From Diorhabda sublineata (Eukaryota; Arthropoda; Insecta; Coleoptera; Chrysomelidae), in contig NC_079480.1 in the NCBI RefSeq assembly GCF_026230105.1, positions 24,098,488-24,162,487 on the forward strand: 64,000 nucleotides of DNA. The letters run 5' to 3'. The position numbers and the translations under genes were made by a program. The notes beneath the pieces are model-generated. The model was not told the DNA's origin and did not search any database. It saw nothing but the letters and a program-made list of their open reading frames with translations. Below are positions 11,801-23,800 of this stretch, piece by piece (position 1 is the first letter of the stretch; the number at the start of each line of letters is the position of its first letter).

Positions 11801-14769
11801 ATATTTCTTCATTGTTCGGTCCATACCTTTGGACACGTACGAGGCTTGTCCACAAAAGGTTCCCAAGGAATTTTCTCAATGAGAAACATGTTTATTGAAC
11901 AATATATGTTTGGAAAGCTTAAATTTAAACTAGGCGCGTTGTAGCGCCGGGAAGATAGGTTAAAACCTGTTCTTTCAGCTCGGCTTTAGTTGTGAAATTC
12001 GTCCCACCCAAATGTTTCTTCAATTCAAAGAAGATATTAAAATCACTGGGGACAAAGTCTAGAATGTAAGGGAATTGCGAGACGGTATACCAACAAGATC
12101 TGTACGACCGTCTTTGGATTATTTGCGCGTATTTTGCACGCTTATACACTTTTTTGCATACACCTCAAACGGTTTGGAATGAACGTCCGCTAGAGGAACG
12201 ATTTTTGAACACAAGAAACGAATAAATCAACAACTCTAGTATTATAAGCGAATTGATTGAAGTAATTAAAACATATGTAGGATCGAGATTATTGCTCTAT
12301 TCCATCCTACAGCCACGCACGAAACACGAGTTGTCTTCAGCAGACTAAAGCCGACAATAAAAGTCTAGTCAATCGAGAGTAAGACGTAGACCAGCGTAGT
12401 CCGCATTCGGCCCGCGATGCCATTCGTTGTGGCCCGCGAAATGTTTTACGGAAAGGATTATATTTTCTTCATCCTTACATACCTTACAACATGAAAAAGC
12501 CGTGTCGCTTGATTCTAGCAAAGGCAAAAAAACCTTTTACTGATGGCAATTTAATTAAAAAGTGTGCCGTTGAAATGGCCAAAACTTTCGAAGATTCTAA
12601 AATGGCGGAGAAATACAAAGAAGTTGGATAGGATAGTTGCTATGGGTGAGCAAGTAGAAAAGTCTATGCTTAGCCTAGTTAAAACAAGTTCATATTTCTC
12701 ACTTTGGATGAAAGCACTGATCAATCAGATGTTAGTCAGTTCCTAATATTTGTGCGTACTACTTTTGACGATTTTACCAGTAAAGAGGAGTTATTTGATA
12801 CCTGCCCTCTTTATGGAACGACTAAAGGAAAAGACATCTATGAGGCTGTGAAGAAAGCAGTTGATAGAATTGGAGGTTTCGATAAATGTTCAGCAATAGC
12901 AACAGACGGGGCCCCATCAATGACAGGTAAAAAAAAAGAACTGGATTAGTGGGTCTGCTTCGAGAGAATGGTGTTACTTGTCCTGCAATCCATTGTATTA
13001 TACATCAGGGAGCTTTATGTGGAAAATCAGTCAAGTTTTTCAAACCGTGAGTAAGATTATAAATAAGATTAGAGATGGAAATCGATCCCTTCTACTCAGG
13101 CAACTTAGGCAGTGTTTAATGGAAACAGAGGCTGAGTATGGAGACTTGCTAATGTACAACCATGTAAGGTGGCTGAGTGCAGGAAAATGCATGGAACGGT
13201 TTTTTGCCATAAGGAAGGAAATTCCTGCATTCCTCAATGAATACGTTTCATCGGACACAACTGAAATGGAACGAAAGCTTAAGGATCCAGAATTCTTAAG
13301 AGAGTTAGCTTTTTTAACAGATCTGACTAATCATCTTAACAATTTATACTTGAAGATACCAGACGGTTTCTGATTTAATCGGAAAAATAAACGGATTTCG
13401 GAATAAGCTGAGCGTGTTTAAACATGCTTTGGAAAAGAACAACCTGACATACTTCCCTAGCTGTCTGCAACTAGCAGAAGAATTCAATAGTGAGGAAAAT
13501 ATTGAGTTTTCATGCTGCAGTTCACAAATTCAACAAGTTATTGTTGAATTCAATACAAGATTTGAAGTAATCGAAAGTCTCAAAAGCAGTTTACTGCTTT
13601 ATAATAATCCTTTTGGAGCAATCATTGAAGATCAACCACCCGACTTACAAATTGAGTTATGTGACTTTCAAGCTGACATGTTCCTAATCACCAGACAAGA
13701 AAGGGGACCTGAATTTTTCAAATTACTGTCTAAAGAGAAATTTCCAAATCTGCGAGATTTTGGACTGAAGATTACATCAATGTTCGGAAGCACATATAGA
13801 TGTGAAAGTTCCTCCATGAAGTACATTAAAAACCACAACAGAAGCAACCTCACCGATTCTTCCTTACGTCATCTCGTGAGACTGTCTACAACTGAACTGG
13901 AGGTGGACATTTCCTCATTGGTGGATGAAGCCGATCGACCACAGTCTTCAAATTAGATATGACTTTTCATTATTATTGCAATGTTTCTCTTAGCTCTCAA
14001 AAAAAATATGTATAAATTTTCCATTCATTTACAAAAACGTACTCGATGAGCAATAAAAGATATAATACTCTTTTTTTGTTTTAATTATTTTTATACCTTA
14101 CATTATTTTGTTATTACTTTAACAAAATTATTAAATGGCCCGCTACCACATCAAAGGTTTTAATTTTGGCCCTTGGTGCCTTGCAAGTTGGACACCCCTG
14201 ACGTAGACGGTAAAGATCAGGCAACTAAGAAGACTTTCCGCGTGACTTCCTAAACGGCGTTTTAAGAAGAAAACAACCACTAAACAACCAAGAACCATCC
14301 CTACATATACGTGAAAAGGTCCTCATCTTGATGAGGTTGACACTTCTGATGATGATTTAGTTGTAAGTTTGGGAAGAACACTCTAAATATCTTAAGTTTC
14401 CATTGAGAACAAATATTCTGATTTGACATATGTGGGTGAATCTTGAAGGAAATTAGGGGTGCAGAGTATTTATTGAAAATCTTTGTTTTATTGTGGGAGT
14501 TAAAAGTTGTTTTGAACTTACCGTTAAGAAGATGTGGAATGGCGAATTTAGCACTTTCTATGGCACAGGCGCTGAAATTTTTCGACGACCTCGAACATGA
14601 ATGTAAATAGCTGGCTGAAAGTGAAAATACTTATACTACTTATGAAAAGTGTGGAAATATTTGAAAATTTATTGAAAATATATAAAAAAAACTTACGTTT
14701 ATGTACGAGGGCTTCACTAATAGTGGAAAGTTGTGTAAACGTCAAAGAAACTACCAAAAACAAAATCAT
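8887..14769 (-). CDS. Takeout / juvenile-hormone-binding-protein family protein, six exons
   Basis: This is a secreted carrier of small hydrophobic ligands by family. I assembled it from minus-strand exons 14697-14769, 14522-14614, 11567-11705, 10188-10321, 9095-9244 and 8887-9038. All introns are GT-AG, all junctions are in phase, and the product is 246 aa, close to the usual 240-250. A signal peptide covers roughly residues 1-20 (MILFLVVSLTFTQLSTISEA). Cys31 and Cys41 match the conserved N-terminal disulphide of the family. The C-terminal part has the family pattern MSTIINKALNDNW and ends IPIKELFLD. Introns are swollen by a hAT element, LINE pieces, a mariner remnant and a short inverted-repeat element, yet the coding frame is intact. 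It lies head to head with a paralogue at 20862. The ligand cannot be told from sequence. Confidence 0.92.
9425..10130 (-). mobile_element. Non-autonomous DNA element, truncated copy in intron 5 of the takeout gene
   Basis: The stretch is the inverted counterpart of 37559-38167. Shared words include taacaaaccgtcagtccatg, the run around aatgaaattgcacagtttag, and acgaaattgtcggcaagggt. The terminal word tgcaattgatattgg survives at 10112-10126. The other terminus is not visible, so this copy is truncated or decayed at one end. It has no coding capacity. Confidence 0.75.
10840..11040 (-). pseudogene. LINE fragment, region downstream of RNase H
   Basis: The minus strand reads AAVCIKKEEFADHVIGDRSE, which resembles the Cys/His segment following RNase H in I/Jockey-like LINEs (C-x-C then E-x-x-DH). 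A better copy lies at 18740-18910 on the same strand. It is broken and lies in intron 3 of the takeout gene. Confidence 0.6.
11102..11347 (-). pseudogene. LINE reverse transcriptase tail fragment
   Basis: An 81-codon minus-strand frame contains EENIQNRRRRGRPSRTWKEV and then VWRTKCRIR. The pattern of basic residues, GRP-RTWKE and a closing WR is typical of the C-terminal end of insect LINE RT proteins. Nothing upstream is intact. It lies in intron 3 of the takeout gene. Confidence 0.65.
11900..12150 (-). pseudogene. Mariner-type transposase C-terminal fragment
   Basis: The minus strand reads FPYILDFVPSDFNIFFELKK, then HLGGTNFTTKAELKEQV. This corresponds to the mariner SPDLAPSDFHLF block with its last catalytic Asp and the following helical region. 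The N-terminal half and two catalytic residues are absent. Confidence 0.75.
12392..14200 (+). mobile_element. hAT element with 8-bp target duplication
   Basis: The 1809-bp element is bounded by the same octamer, acgtagac, at 12384-12391 and 14201-14208. An 8-bp duplication is characteristic of hAT insertion. The termini are cagcgtagtccgc on the left and, as reverse complement on the right, caggggtgtccaacttg, which are imperfect inverted repeats. The interior encodes a broken transposase on the plus strand. It sits in intron 2 of the minus-strand takeout gene, in opposite orientation to it. Confidence 0.88.
12491..13956 (+). pseudogene. hAT transposase, ZBED/GTF2IRD2-like type, frameshifted
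   Basis: Frames in order give NLIKKCAVEMAKTFEDSKMA, then MDESTDQSDVSQFLIFVRTT, CSAIATDGAPSMTGKKK, then LMYNHVRWLSAGKCMERFFA, and a 180-codon C-terminal part with FPNLRDFGLKITSMFGSTYR. The D-E-S-T-D and T-D-G-A-P-S-M blocks and the H-x-R-W-L-S block are hAT catalytic-core signatures. The C-terminal STYRCES block matches the dimerisation region. At least three frameshifts or stops (near 12630, 12947 and 13372) break it, so it cannot make full-length protein. Confidence 0.88.
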
Positions 14770-14831
14770 TTTGAGTTCTGTTGGTTTCTATAAACTAAAT
14801 TCGAATGAAGTACCGAACTTTGTTCAAATGA

Positions 14832-14839
14832 TTTTTATA
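14832..14839 (-). promoter_or_regulatory. TATA box of the minus-strand takeout gene
   Basis: TATAAAAA on the minus strand lies about 63 bp upstream of the ATG at 14769, which puts transcription start near 14800-14805. The paralogue has a matching box about 52-60 bp before its own ATG. Confidence 0.5.
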
Positions 14840-15110
14840 CTTTTCGAAAATATAATGACGTTCCATATTTCCTTTCGAAATTTAATTATTTTTTAATCAC
14901 CAACATTACCAAACAATAAACTATGGAATTTTTGGAAAGTAGACTTCCGGTATGTAAGTAAATTTTGACAGCTCATAATTACACCGAAGATTTTCGAAAA
15001 ATTTCTAATATTTATATAGGGCGTTCATAATAATAGATAAAGCAATTGGGGAAATTTTGTAGCCAAACAAAAATAATGTACCGGGTTTTTAAACTATAAA
15101 CTAACCTATA

Positions 15111-16258
15111 AATTACGAGGATGGTTCCAGAAATACCTAACCCAACTTAAATTTTGGAAAAAATTATATTCAATTTTCAACGTCATCTCCTTTTAGCTCC
15201 ATACCCTTTTCCCAGCAAAGTTCTTTGACCACCGATCCATTTTTTCAAGTCTAGTAACAGAAAATAACCTGAGGGGGCTAAATCTGGCGAATAGAGTGTA
15301 TGAGGTAGCAATTCAAACTTTAAGTTATTAATTTTGGCCATTACAATAACGAATGTGTGAGCTGGTGTATTTTATTTATGAAACAACACTTTCTTCTTAA
15401 CCAAATGCGGCCGTTTTTGGAAATTATCCCACGAGTATTTGCCTTATTTGGAGCCAGTTCTATCTTTTCATTTGATTGTTTTGATTGTTCGGGTATGAAG
15501 TGATGAAACGGCGCAAAAATTCAGCTTTATTTCTGTGAAATATTACCAAACACTCGATGGAAACATTTTCAAGACGCCGTTTGTATTCCATTGTGATCAA
15601 AAGAGGTACTTATCTTGTCCAAACTTTCAGTAGAAGATCTTCCAGTATCTTTTTGTGAATTTTCTTTAATATTTCTGGAGTCGTCACCTCTTTTGGTTAA
15701 CTACTGCGATGCTAGTTTTTCCAGGTCGTACGGCTTCGTTAAAACTTTCCTATCCAATATTTTACTGTTGATAACGAAGGATTAGTCTCATCCAGAGTAG
15801 AATCTAGTTCCGTTTTTATATAGGTTGGGCTAAACCAGCGTGGCTTCCTCAAACTTGAAACATATACTGTATAGATTGTTTAGTGGTGTTTTTGAAGCAA
15901 TTCAAAACTTTTGAAAAGGTAATTTCAAATGAAGTATTTCGAAATCAATTCTTGTTGTTATATACATCGCAGTAACCAAAATTGATTTTACAACTGAATA
16001 TAATATATAATTTCGCACAATTTTTAGTGTCTTCTGTATATAAATCATGACTCGATATCAATTTTCGTTTCAACTAACAGTCTGCCGCACACAAATACGT
16101 GATTTGTGAAAGCCTAAACTAAATACTAAACAAGATGGCGTCTTTTAACTTGAAACATTTGTTGTATAGATTGTGTACTTTCTAATACAGTGGTTTCAAG
16201 TAACTACCGCCATCTATAGGTCATGCCAGGTCCCAGAGGAAGAACCATCCTCGTAATT
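15111..16258 (-). mobile_element. Mariner-like element with matching ends, coding strand minus
   Basis: The left end aattacgaggatggttc and the right end gaaccatcctcgtaatt are inverted copies about 1.15 kb apart. Between them, broken minus-strand frames read TELDSTLDETNPSLSTVKYW, FHRNKAEFLRRF, INNLKFELLPHTLYSPDLAP and KGMELKGDDVEN. The order of HTH region, SPDLAP block and GDDVE tail is that of mariner transposases. Stops are frequent. The end next to 16258 belongs to a repeat family also seen near 22985 and 55297. Confidence 0.8.
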
Positions 16259-16961
16259 CGGGAAACGACTGAAAGGACATGTTGTTTTTTGTTTGAATAC
16301 GTACGAAGCTATGTTTTAAAATCAAAATTCAGTTAATAATATTAAAAATTCATTATACTTAATAATTTATTTCAATGTGACATATTTAGAAGTAGGAAAA
16401 TAACATCGATCGTTTATACGAATTATTTATGCAACGCATGTCGCTGTTCAATTTTCTCTGTATTTTATATCATTGGGTTAGTTTGAATAATACATTTTAA
16501 TTATTTTTCAGTAAAGATTATGCTTAATAATTATGCACAACAGTGTGTAATTGAAATAAAGTGCAAAAAGATTATATAAAAATAATACAGAATAAAAAAA
16601 ATTATAATATTTAAAGGTAGTTGTGGTTTTTGCAAGATTTTTGAATCGCCATTCATTATTACGATTTTAATGCTCGCAGAAAAAAAATTTCATGCCTCCG
16701 AATGTAATTCTGTTTATAATGTTGCAAAAAAGTGAAAAAACTACCGTGCTGATATTTCCAAGTGTACAATATGCAGGTACATTGGTTTGGTACTGTTTCA
16801 ATTTATGTTTCTGGTTTTAAGTACCTAATAATTATTTTTTTAAAATACCTTATCATTGAATTCTCATCTTGTTTCAGTCTTTTCAGTTGATTTTTAATTG
16901 TAGTTATCCATGCAGGCGGGTTTTTTGATTTTTTTTTAATTATTATTTTATTTATGTCTTT
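16259..16961. other. AT-rich spacer, nothing recognised
   Basis: I find no coding, RNA or repeat signal here apart from homopolymer-rich sequence. Confidence 0.5.
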
Positions 16962-17882
16962 TCAGTTAAGATTACGTAACCGGATTAATTCCTTGAATGA
17001 GTTTATGTCGTGTGGTTGATTAAGCAATTTGTTAGGGTCAAGAGAACTAATAGCAAGTCCGGAGAGAGTCTTCACTCTGCTCAAAGCAACGTAAGCTTGA
17101 CCTTTTGCTAATAAGTTTCTACTTAAATCTACAACTGCTCGGTCTAAAGTTGTGTCCTGTAATTTATGCACCGTCACTGCCAAGCATAAAATTAAGTATT
17201 CGTCGCTCGATCTTGCCTTTACCACGTAAAGCATCAAATTCTGTAGCACAAGGCTCTATCCGGACTCCAATACCAGGTCGGTTCCCTGTTATATTTGGGT
17301 CATCGAACTCCAAATACTGCTTGTGGCAGTTCTCCCGGCTCCAACTGCTCTCTGCGTAGTGCTGGCCAATCTATTCGTCGGATAACACCCATAGCACCTT
17401 TAACCAGCCCATGGTTAACATTGATGTTCCGTCTTAGCATGGCTCGAGAGCCTACATCTAATTTGAGTTGGTTTGGTATACCACCTGTTTTATTGGGATC
17501 TTCAAGTAAGTATTCCTCTTGTGGAATATGTTTTAGGATCCAATGAGATGTCTACAGCACTAACGGTGTATACTTTTGTGAGCTTTTCCAACTTTTCTGT
17601 CATAGTCGCGTTATATGCATCAAGCAGTCTGGTTGTTGGGAAAATTCTGACAGTTTCTCCATCGTCAAATGGCCCTATCAACGGTACTCTGCGATTTTCT
17701 ATGATAGATAACTGACGCATTGTAAGTTCTCCAACGTGAAGACTGTTTAATATGTCCACAAAAGTTGTATCTCCAGCTTGCCTCATATTTTGGGGTAACT
17801 CACAATAATGAAGATATTTAAATCGCACAAGACAATAATTATAGTAACACGTAGGTCCGTCCTCGTAGTAACAAGGTAACAA
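16962..17882 (-). pseudogene. Helitron-type Pif1-like helicase, C-terminal part
   Basis: The minus strand gives ELPQNMRQAGDTTFVDILN (from about 17790) and GELTMRQLSIIENRRVPLIG in the upstream frame, and LDRAVVDLSRNLLAKGQAYV followed by ALSRVKTLSGLAISSLDP in the downstream frame. These are the late helicase motifs of Helitron RepHel proteins: a degenerate V-T-V-H-K-x-Q and then the G-Q-x-Y-V-A-L-S-R-V block. The middle at 17250-17500 is frameshifted, and the Rep and Walker A parts are missing, so this is a remnant. Confidence 0.85.
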
Positions 17883-18630
17883 GAAGTCACAACGATACCG
17901 CGTTTTAAAAACCTAGTGGCGCCATCTATCCGCACATGTCTGAATTATTTTAATTAGCTATTTTTTATCGTTCCATTTAATATTAAAACTGCAAGTTATA
18001 AACATATTTACAATCAGTGTTTAAAATCCTTCATTTTGATACCCAACTCGATGTGCTTGGTAGTAAAAAAAATTTTTTTACCTCACAACATGGCGTCCAA
18101 AATTCGCCATTTTGGTTTTTTTTTAAATGTCTCCTATCCAAGAACACTTGGGCTAATGAAACGAATCTAACGATACCTCAAATGTGAAAATCCGTTTAGC
18201 GGTTCTGGAGATACAAGGTTATAAAGAATATTACATACATACAAGATACGCGTTAAAAAAACATAACCCTTCCTGGCAGTCGGGTGAAAATACGACAAAA
18301 TGAAAAATTAACAATGGATTCTGCCGCCTCAGCGGCGTCGCAAATGAAATCTGCACAAACTCTATTCTGATTGATTCATAGTTGAGGTTTCGAGTAGTGG
18401 AAACGACAACTAAGACGATTAACAAATTTATGCGAATAAAAAGAGAAAGATAATGGTGCACCGATACTCTTTCTCTCTCTTCCAATAGCACCAGGAGGGC
18501 AAATAACAACGGCCGTAAGCCATATATTGTTGAGAGAAGTCGCCAAACATAAAATATATCATATAACGCCCTCTAGCGTTTTTTCATAACAACGTTCCCT
18601 CTCACCCGCACCTCTTCATAGTTCATAGTA
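17883..18630. other. Repeat-like non-coding spacer
   Basis: The stretch has phrases typical of dispersed insect repeats (tggcgccatctatc, ccttcctggcagtcgggt, cgccctctagcg) but no frame with family resemblance and no second copy in this window. It may be decayed Helitron flank. This is inference. Confidence 0.3.
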
Positions 18631-18639
18631 TCATTGTGG

Positions 18640-20470
18640 GCGGCGAAGTACATAGACTCGTCGTGTCCCACTCGACGTTACCAAAGAAAGATGTTCTTGG
18701 AGAAGCAGACGATTTGACTTCAATCATTTGCTGTCATGTCATGGTGGGAGGCTTGCCCAAGTGTTTATATCGCGTTCGTATCAGTACTGAGCGCTCACAG
18801 ATGGCGTGGTCTGCAGTTTGATCCTCCTCTATGCACTAGCAGTACTCCGGATCGTCCCTGATACCCGTGGTGTGGAAATGGCGTCTTAAATAACCGCGTC
18901 CGGTTACAGATTTCACGCCTATTTAGTTTTAGTTGGTGCAGTTGTTTGGTGAGGTCTATCTATGTGTGCCATGTCAAGGCTTTTAGCTACACCAAGATGG
19001 GTGAGTTCGTCTCTTCGTTACCCAAGTGACTGGGCACCCAAACGAGCGGATCTTGCAGCTGTTATTTGTAAAACTTTCTTGCATTCCAGCACTAGCCTAG
19101 AGCACACCTTATGACTTGTATTGCAGCTCTGCAAATTGAGCAGATTGAGTGTTCATGTGGCGTCGTTTGAGTATCGAGCGTCCGCACTCCATTACGCTTT
19201 GGGTCTATAACTTAATTATTGCGGTTTGATAAGAGATGGCGTAACTTGTATAATATTACATCGTTCCAATATTCCGAAGTGTGTTTGGGTGGAGATCTTC
19301 TTCATTACTTTAATATGAAGAAAAATGCTGCCGAAAGTCATGGTATTTTGATGGAATCTTATGGTGAACATGCTCTAGCGGAGCGAACGTGCCAAAAGTG
19401 GTTTGCACGATTTAAAAGTGGTGATTTTAGCTTGAAAGATTATAAATGTCCTGGGCAGCCAAAAAAGTTTGAAGATAGAAGCATTACTCGATGAAGATTG
19501 TTGCCAAAGATAAGAAGAGCTCGCAGAATCTTTGGGTGTCACTCAGTAGCCATTTCAAAACGTTTAAAAGCAGCTGGATATATTCAAAAGCAAAGAAATT
19601 GGGTTCCACATGAACTCAAGTCGAGAGACGTCGAAAGGCGGTTTTGCATGTCCCAAATGTTGCTGGAACGCCACAAAATGAAGTCATTTTTGCATCGTAT
19701 TGTTACTGGTGATGAAAAATGGATCCATTACAACCCCAAGTGTAAAAAATCATATGTGAAATACGACCAACCAGCCAATTCAACGGCAAAGCCGAATATC
19801 CATGGCGCGAAGATAATGGTCTCTATTTGGTGGGATCAGAAGGGTGTGCTGTATTATGAGTTGCTAAATCCTGGTGAAACCATCAACGGAGAACGCTACC
19901 GAATCTGTTTGAAGAGAGCAGTAGCCGAAAAACGCCCGAAATATACGACCAGACACGAGGCAATAATTTTCCATTATGACAACGCTTGACTCTAAGTTGC
20001 TATTCCGGTTAAAAACTATTTGGAAAACAGTGGATGGGAAGTTTTACCTCAACCGCCTTTTAGCCCAGACCTTGCCCCTTCTGACTACAATCTGTTCCGG
20101 TCGATGACCTCACTGGAATACGGTTCACATCAGAGCAAGATATCAAAAATTGGCGTGATTCTTTCTTGGCTGCCAAGCTAGAGCAGTTCTTTTGGGATGG
20201 GATCCACAAATTGCCAAAAAGATGGGAAAATGTCATGTCTTCAGATGGGTAATACTTTGAATAATACTATTGTACATGTTTTTCTTAAATAAACCATCAA
20301 ATTTTGAAAAAAAAAACGCACTAATTAAGTTATAGAGCACAATAAGAAGATTCGTTTATTTTGGGGTGTCTCCTCCGTAGAAGCCCGCTCCGGCTGCACT
20401 ATTCTTCCTGGAGCCGTCTGAGCTCTTCGCGGGCTCAATAATGTGTACCTTCAAACCCTTATTGTCAACT
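18640..20470 (-). pseudogene. LINE RNase H and C-terminal region, split by a mariner insertion
   Basis: Read on the minus strand, 20335-20470 gives SSDGSRKNSAAGAGFYGG, the start of an RNase H domain (D-G-S...G-A-G-x-Y-G). After the mariner at 19208-20332 the minus strand resumes with SICRAAIQVIRCALG, then VWVPSHLGNEETNSP near 19020, the RNase H H-x-G-N-E motif. Next comes RRHFHTTGIRDDPECCSCIE at 18780-18900 with DHAICECSVLIRTRYKHLG, the Cys/His segment that follows RNase H in I/Jockey-like LINEs. Stops are present throughout. Confidence 0.8.
19208..20332 (+). mobile_element. Mariner element with inverted ends and TA target site, nested in a LINE
   Basis: The 1125-bp element starts taacttaattattgcg and ends cgcactaattaagtta, and is flanked by TA at 19206-19207 and 20333-20334. 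The broken plus-strand transposase shows ERTCQKWFARFKSGDFSLKD (HTH region), IVTGDEKWIHYNPKCKKSYV with the first catalytic Asp, IIFHYDNA with the second, and, after a stop at 19987, FSPDLAPSDYNLF with the third. The first and second halves are separated by a stop at 19492. It is therefore a recent-looking but non-functional copy. Confidence 0.9.
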
Positions 20471-20801
20471 ATTCCATTGAAGGGATTGATTAAACCTTGT
20501 GAAATTGTTGAAGAATTCGATTATTGCATATTGAGCGGCAATTATTTTCAGAACAGAGGCCAGTTTTGTTATATTTTCTTTTTCCTTAATAATGTAATAT
20601 AATTCGTTGTTTAATATGAAAGTCATTCAAAAGGTAGACTATAAACTTGTAGATTTTCAAGTAATTTTCCTTCATTAGCATGAGAGTTCGTTATGATAAT
20701 TTTCCTGGTTCGAAACCTGCATGAAATTTTTATTAGAATTAAATGAAACAATAGACTGACTCACGATGTTTTTTGCGTTCACATATCCCCAATAAACCAT
20801 C

Positions 20802-20810
20802 TATAAAAAG
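20802..20810 (+). promoter_or_regulatory. TATA box of the plus-strand takeout gene
   Basis: TATAAAAAG lies 52-60 bp before the ATG at 20862 and predicts transcription start near 20832-20840. The preceding 20471-20801 is AT-rich and holds nothing else I can name. Confidence 0.5.
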
Positions 20811-20861
20811 AATATTATTTAATGTGATTCTTATTGGGTGTCGAGTTGTTTTACGTGCAAG

Positions 20862-23800
20862 ATGTCGCGGAAGATTTTGGGTTTTTATGTTTTGTGTTTT
20901 TTCCATATTTATGTGACCTCTAAAAAGATCAGAACACGTAAGTTTCTCGGATTTTTATTTAATTTTCCATCATTATATAAAAATAATTGTTAAAATAAAT
21001 AATTAACACTATCCTCGCCGTGACCGGTCAAAGTCATTTCTACGAATTCTTTTTTTGTGGTTTGTTTGGTAAGAAACATGTGTAGTCAAACGACAGTTTA
21101 CATCGTTTTCATATTTTCTAAGCATTTTTCTTTTTTGATAACTATCAGAATATTATTTTTACGAAATCAAAATTATTATAGTTCTAAATTTGTTCTTGAA
21201 ATGTTAGAATGTTGTTTCTATACGAAGATGGTCCCAAAAATTTTTTAAACAAAAGGTAATTTTACACTTTCGCTCTAGAAAATCGAAAAATCATCCGATT
21301 TCGATGATTTTTTTTTAAATCTTCGTTTTTACGGCGGATTTGCGAAAATAATTATGGGAAATATCTCACCTGGAGATTTCATATAGTTTTATGATTTTAA
21401 ATGGGATAGCATTTAATCGTTCATAACTTTTTTACAAAGTATCACACGCAGGTCGTATTTTTTTGTTAATCTACACAAAAAAACGAACATTTTGGAAAAA
21501 AGGTGCTGAACCTCCGAAAAACGCCAATGAAATTCTACAGGTGATTTCAATATTTTTGAAATTCCCGCGACCTCGCAAGGTCCAAATACGCGGTCATTTC
21601 GTGCGCAGGTAACTAGGATCAGAAATATCCGCCATTTTGCTCGTTTATTGAATTAGTGGTAAATTAAACATTGCAAGTTTAAAACATTTTTTGTGGTTTG
21701 GTTTTTTAAAATTAAAATTAAAAGGAATACTTTCAAAAATGTAAATAGTTATTAAATAATCCATTGTTTCGTCAATTGATGATTAATTTTTTATTTTTAG
21801 ACTCTCATATTATTCACAAATAACTAGCTTTTACCTGCGGCTTCGCTCGCATCGAATCCATTAAATAAGTATCAGAAATCATTATAATAGAATAGAATAG
21901 AATATTAGAACCTGAGATATAGATCTTTGAATGTAGAAAAATTGCCAAAAACCTACAAAAATCCATAACTCCACATTGAATGTCCGCGCCTAGCTCCTCT
22001 CCAGCTCAACCGATTCAAGTGTTCTAAAACTAAAAAGAAAGAAGGTGTTTCAGCGAATGTTCTTGAACTAAAACGAACTCTATATTAGAACCTGAGATAT
22101 TGAGGATAGAACGTGTGTATGTGAAAAACTCCCATAAGTAATGTACAGGGGGAAATCGCATTTGAGTATAACTTGCGAATGGTGAAAATTAGATGAAATC
22201 CGATGGTTGATGGCTGATTTGTGCATCAATACCTTTCATTGAAAAAGAAAATTAAGCAAATCGGTTGGGTATAACGCCTGAACGGACTCGGAGTGGAAAT
22301 CATCAGTTTTTTTAATATATAAGACAAGGCTCAAGCAAAAATTTCTCTGGAGACGGCGAGTCCGGCGAAAAAATGTGGATCCATTCGATACAATCACTGT
22401 AGATATAAAATTTTTGTATCCTGAAAAGAATGATCGACTTCCAACGGAAGAGGATGAGGAAAGTGACTAAATTTTTGTGGAATAAAATTGCTTTTCATTT
22501 ATTTCTATTGTTTTTATTGCTCTTTCGCGATCGTATTTTTCTTTTCGTCGCACGAATAGGCCTTTTTTGACTGAATTTTTAATTCAATTTTCCGCGCATG
22601 CATACGACCATTCCTTATCATTTTTACCTTCCAATTCTTCTTGGCGTTTTTCGAAAGTTTATCCAAAAAAGGTAATTGAGCAGTTTAACCCCCTCACCTC
22701 CAATCACTTTGAAATTTTAATATTTCTAATACAGTTTTTCATGTCGCGGTTTCAGCAACTAAATCGCAACAAAAAAGCTACAAATTTTGTATATATTTTT
22801 TTATTTTTATTAATTTGACGCTGCTACCTTCATAGAGATCGAAAACGTTCACTATTGATGGCTGCTAAACCAATACCAAACAACGTGGCGTCTTCAAACT
22901 TGAAACTTTGTGTACTTTCTAATGCAACGGTATTTTGCAAGCAACTACCGCCATCTCTAGGTCAGGCCAAGTATTTCTGGAACCATCTTGTTCAATCGAA
23001 TCCGGTCGAAGTACGAAGCAGTAAATTACGAATACTCAATGTCCATTTTTTGTGATTTTGATTATACTGGATGCTACAATTTAATTTCATAGTGCAGGGT
23101 GATACCGTATGGAATCGAATGCAATTTGCCCTAATAATCGCTCAGAGAGAGTATTGAAGGTCTGAGCATAAACCGCTCAAAGCCCGCACAGGAAAATCAA
23201 GTGTGTTCCAAAACCCCTCCGTGGTTGAACTAGCCCTTAAGTTAGTTATTAAATATTTCGGGACATGTTCGATCTGGATACGGCTCAGTATTGTCAATAC
23301 GCATCTCGTACTTGTGCAAATAATTTAAGCAGAGTAGCCCTCCACGCACTCGATTCTTAAATTGCGTTAAAGCTAGTACGGGAACGCACACAGGTTCTGA
23401 AATCACTGGAAACGAACTCTAATGTGCAACCTGGTGACACCAAGCTGATCGCCTGGTGGAAATCCATTTAGTCATCACAAAACAATGGGAAAATATGACG
23501 AAATTGGAAACATGGAGTGAGCCAACTGGTCCTAAAAGGCCCTTTCATTAAACAAAGTTGAGTTAATGATCTCTAGGACTGGACACCTGACGAACATCGC
23601 AGAAACTCCAGTCAGCTCTTGTTTCTGTAAGAAAGCAACACTTGAGGTGGGTCGTATAGCTTCGAGACAGGTACATAATCAACTAAGAGGTGTTAACTTC
23701 CCCCTAACCCAAAGGCAAATGGTATTAGCTTAGGTTGTATCCCGATTGGTTGGAATGTTTAATATTTTACATAAATATATATTTGAGTATGTAAATTGAG

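Noticed and set aside
21003..22690. Possible piggyBac-type element between TTAA sites in intron 1 of the plus-strand takeout gene
   Set aside because: The sequences next to the two TTAA sites are not inverted repeats of each other, and no transposase is recognisable between them.
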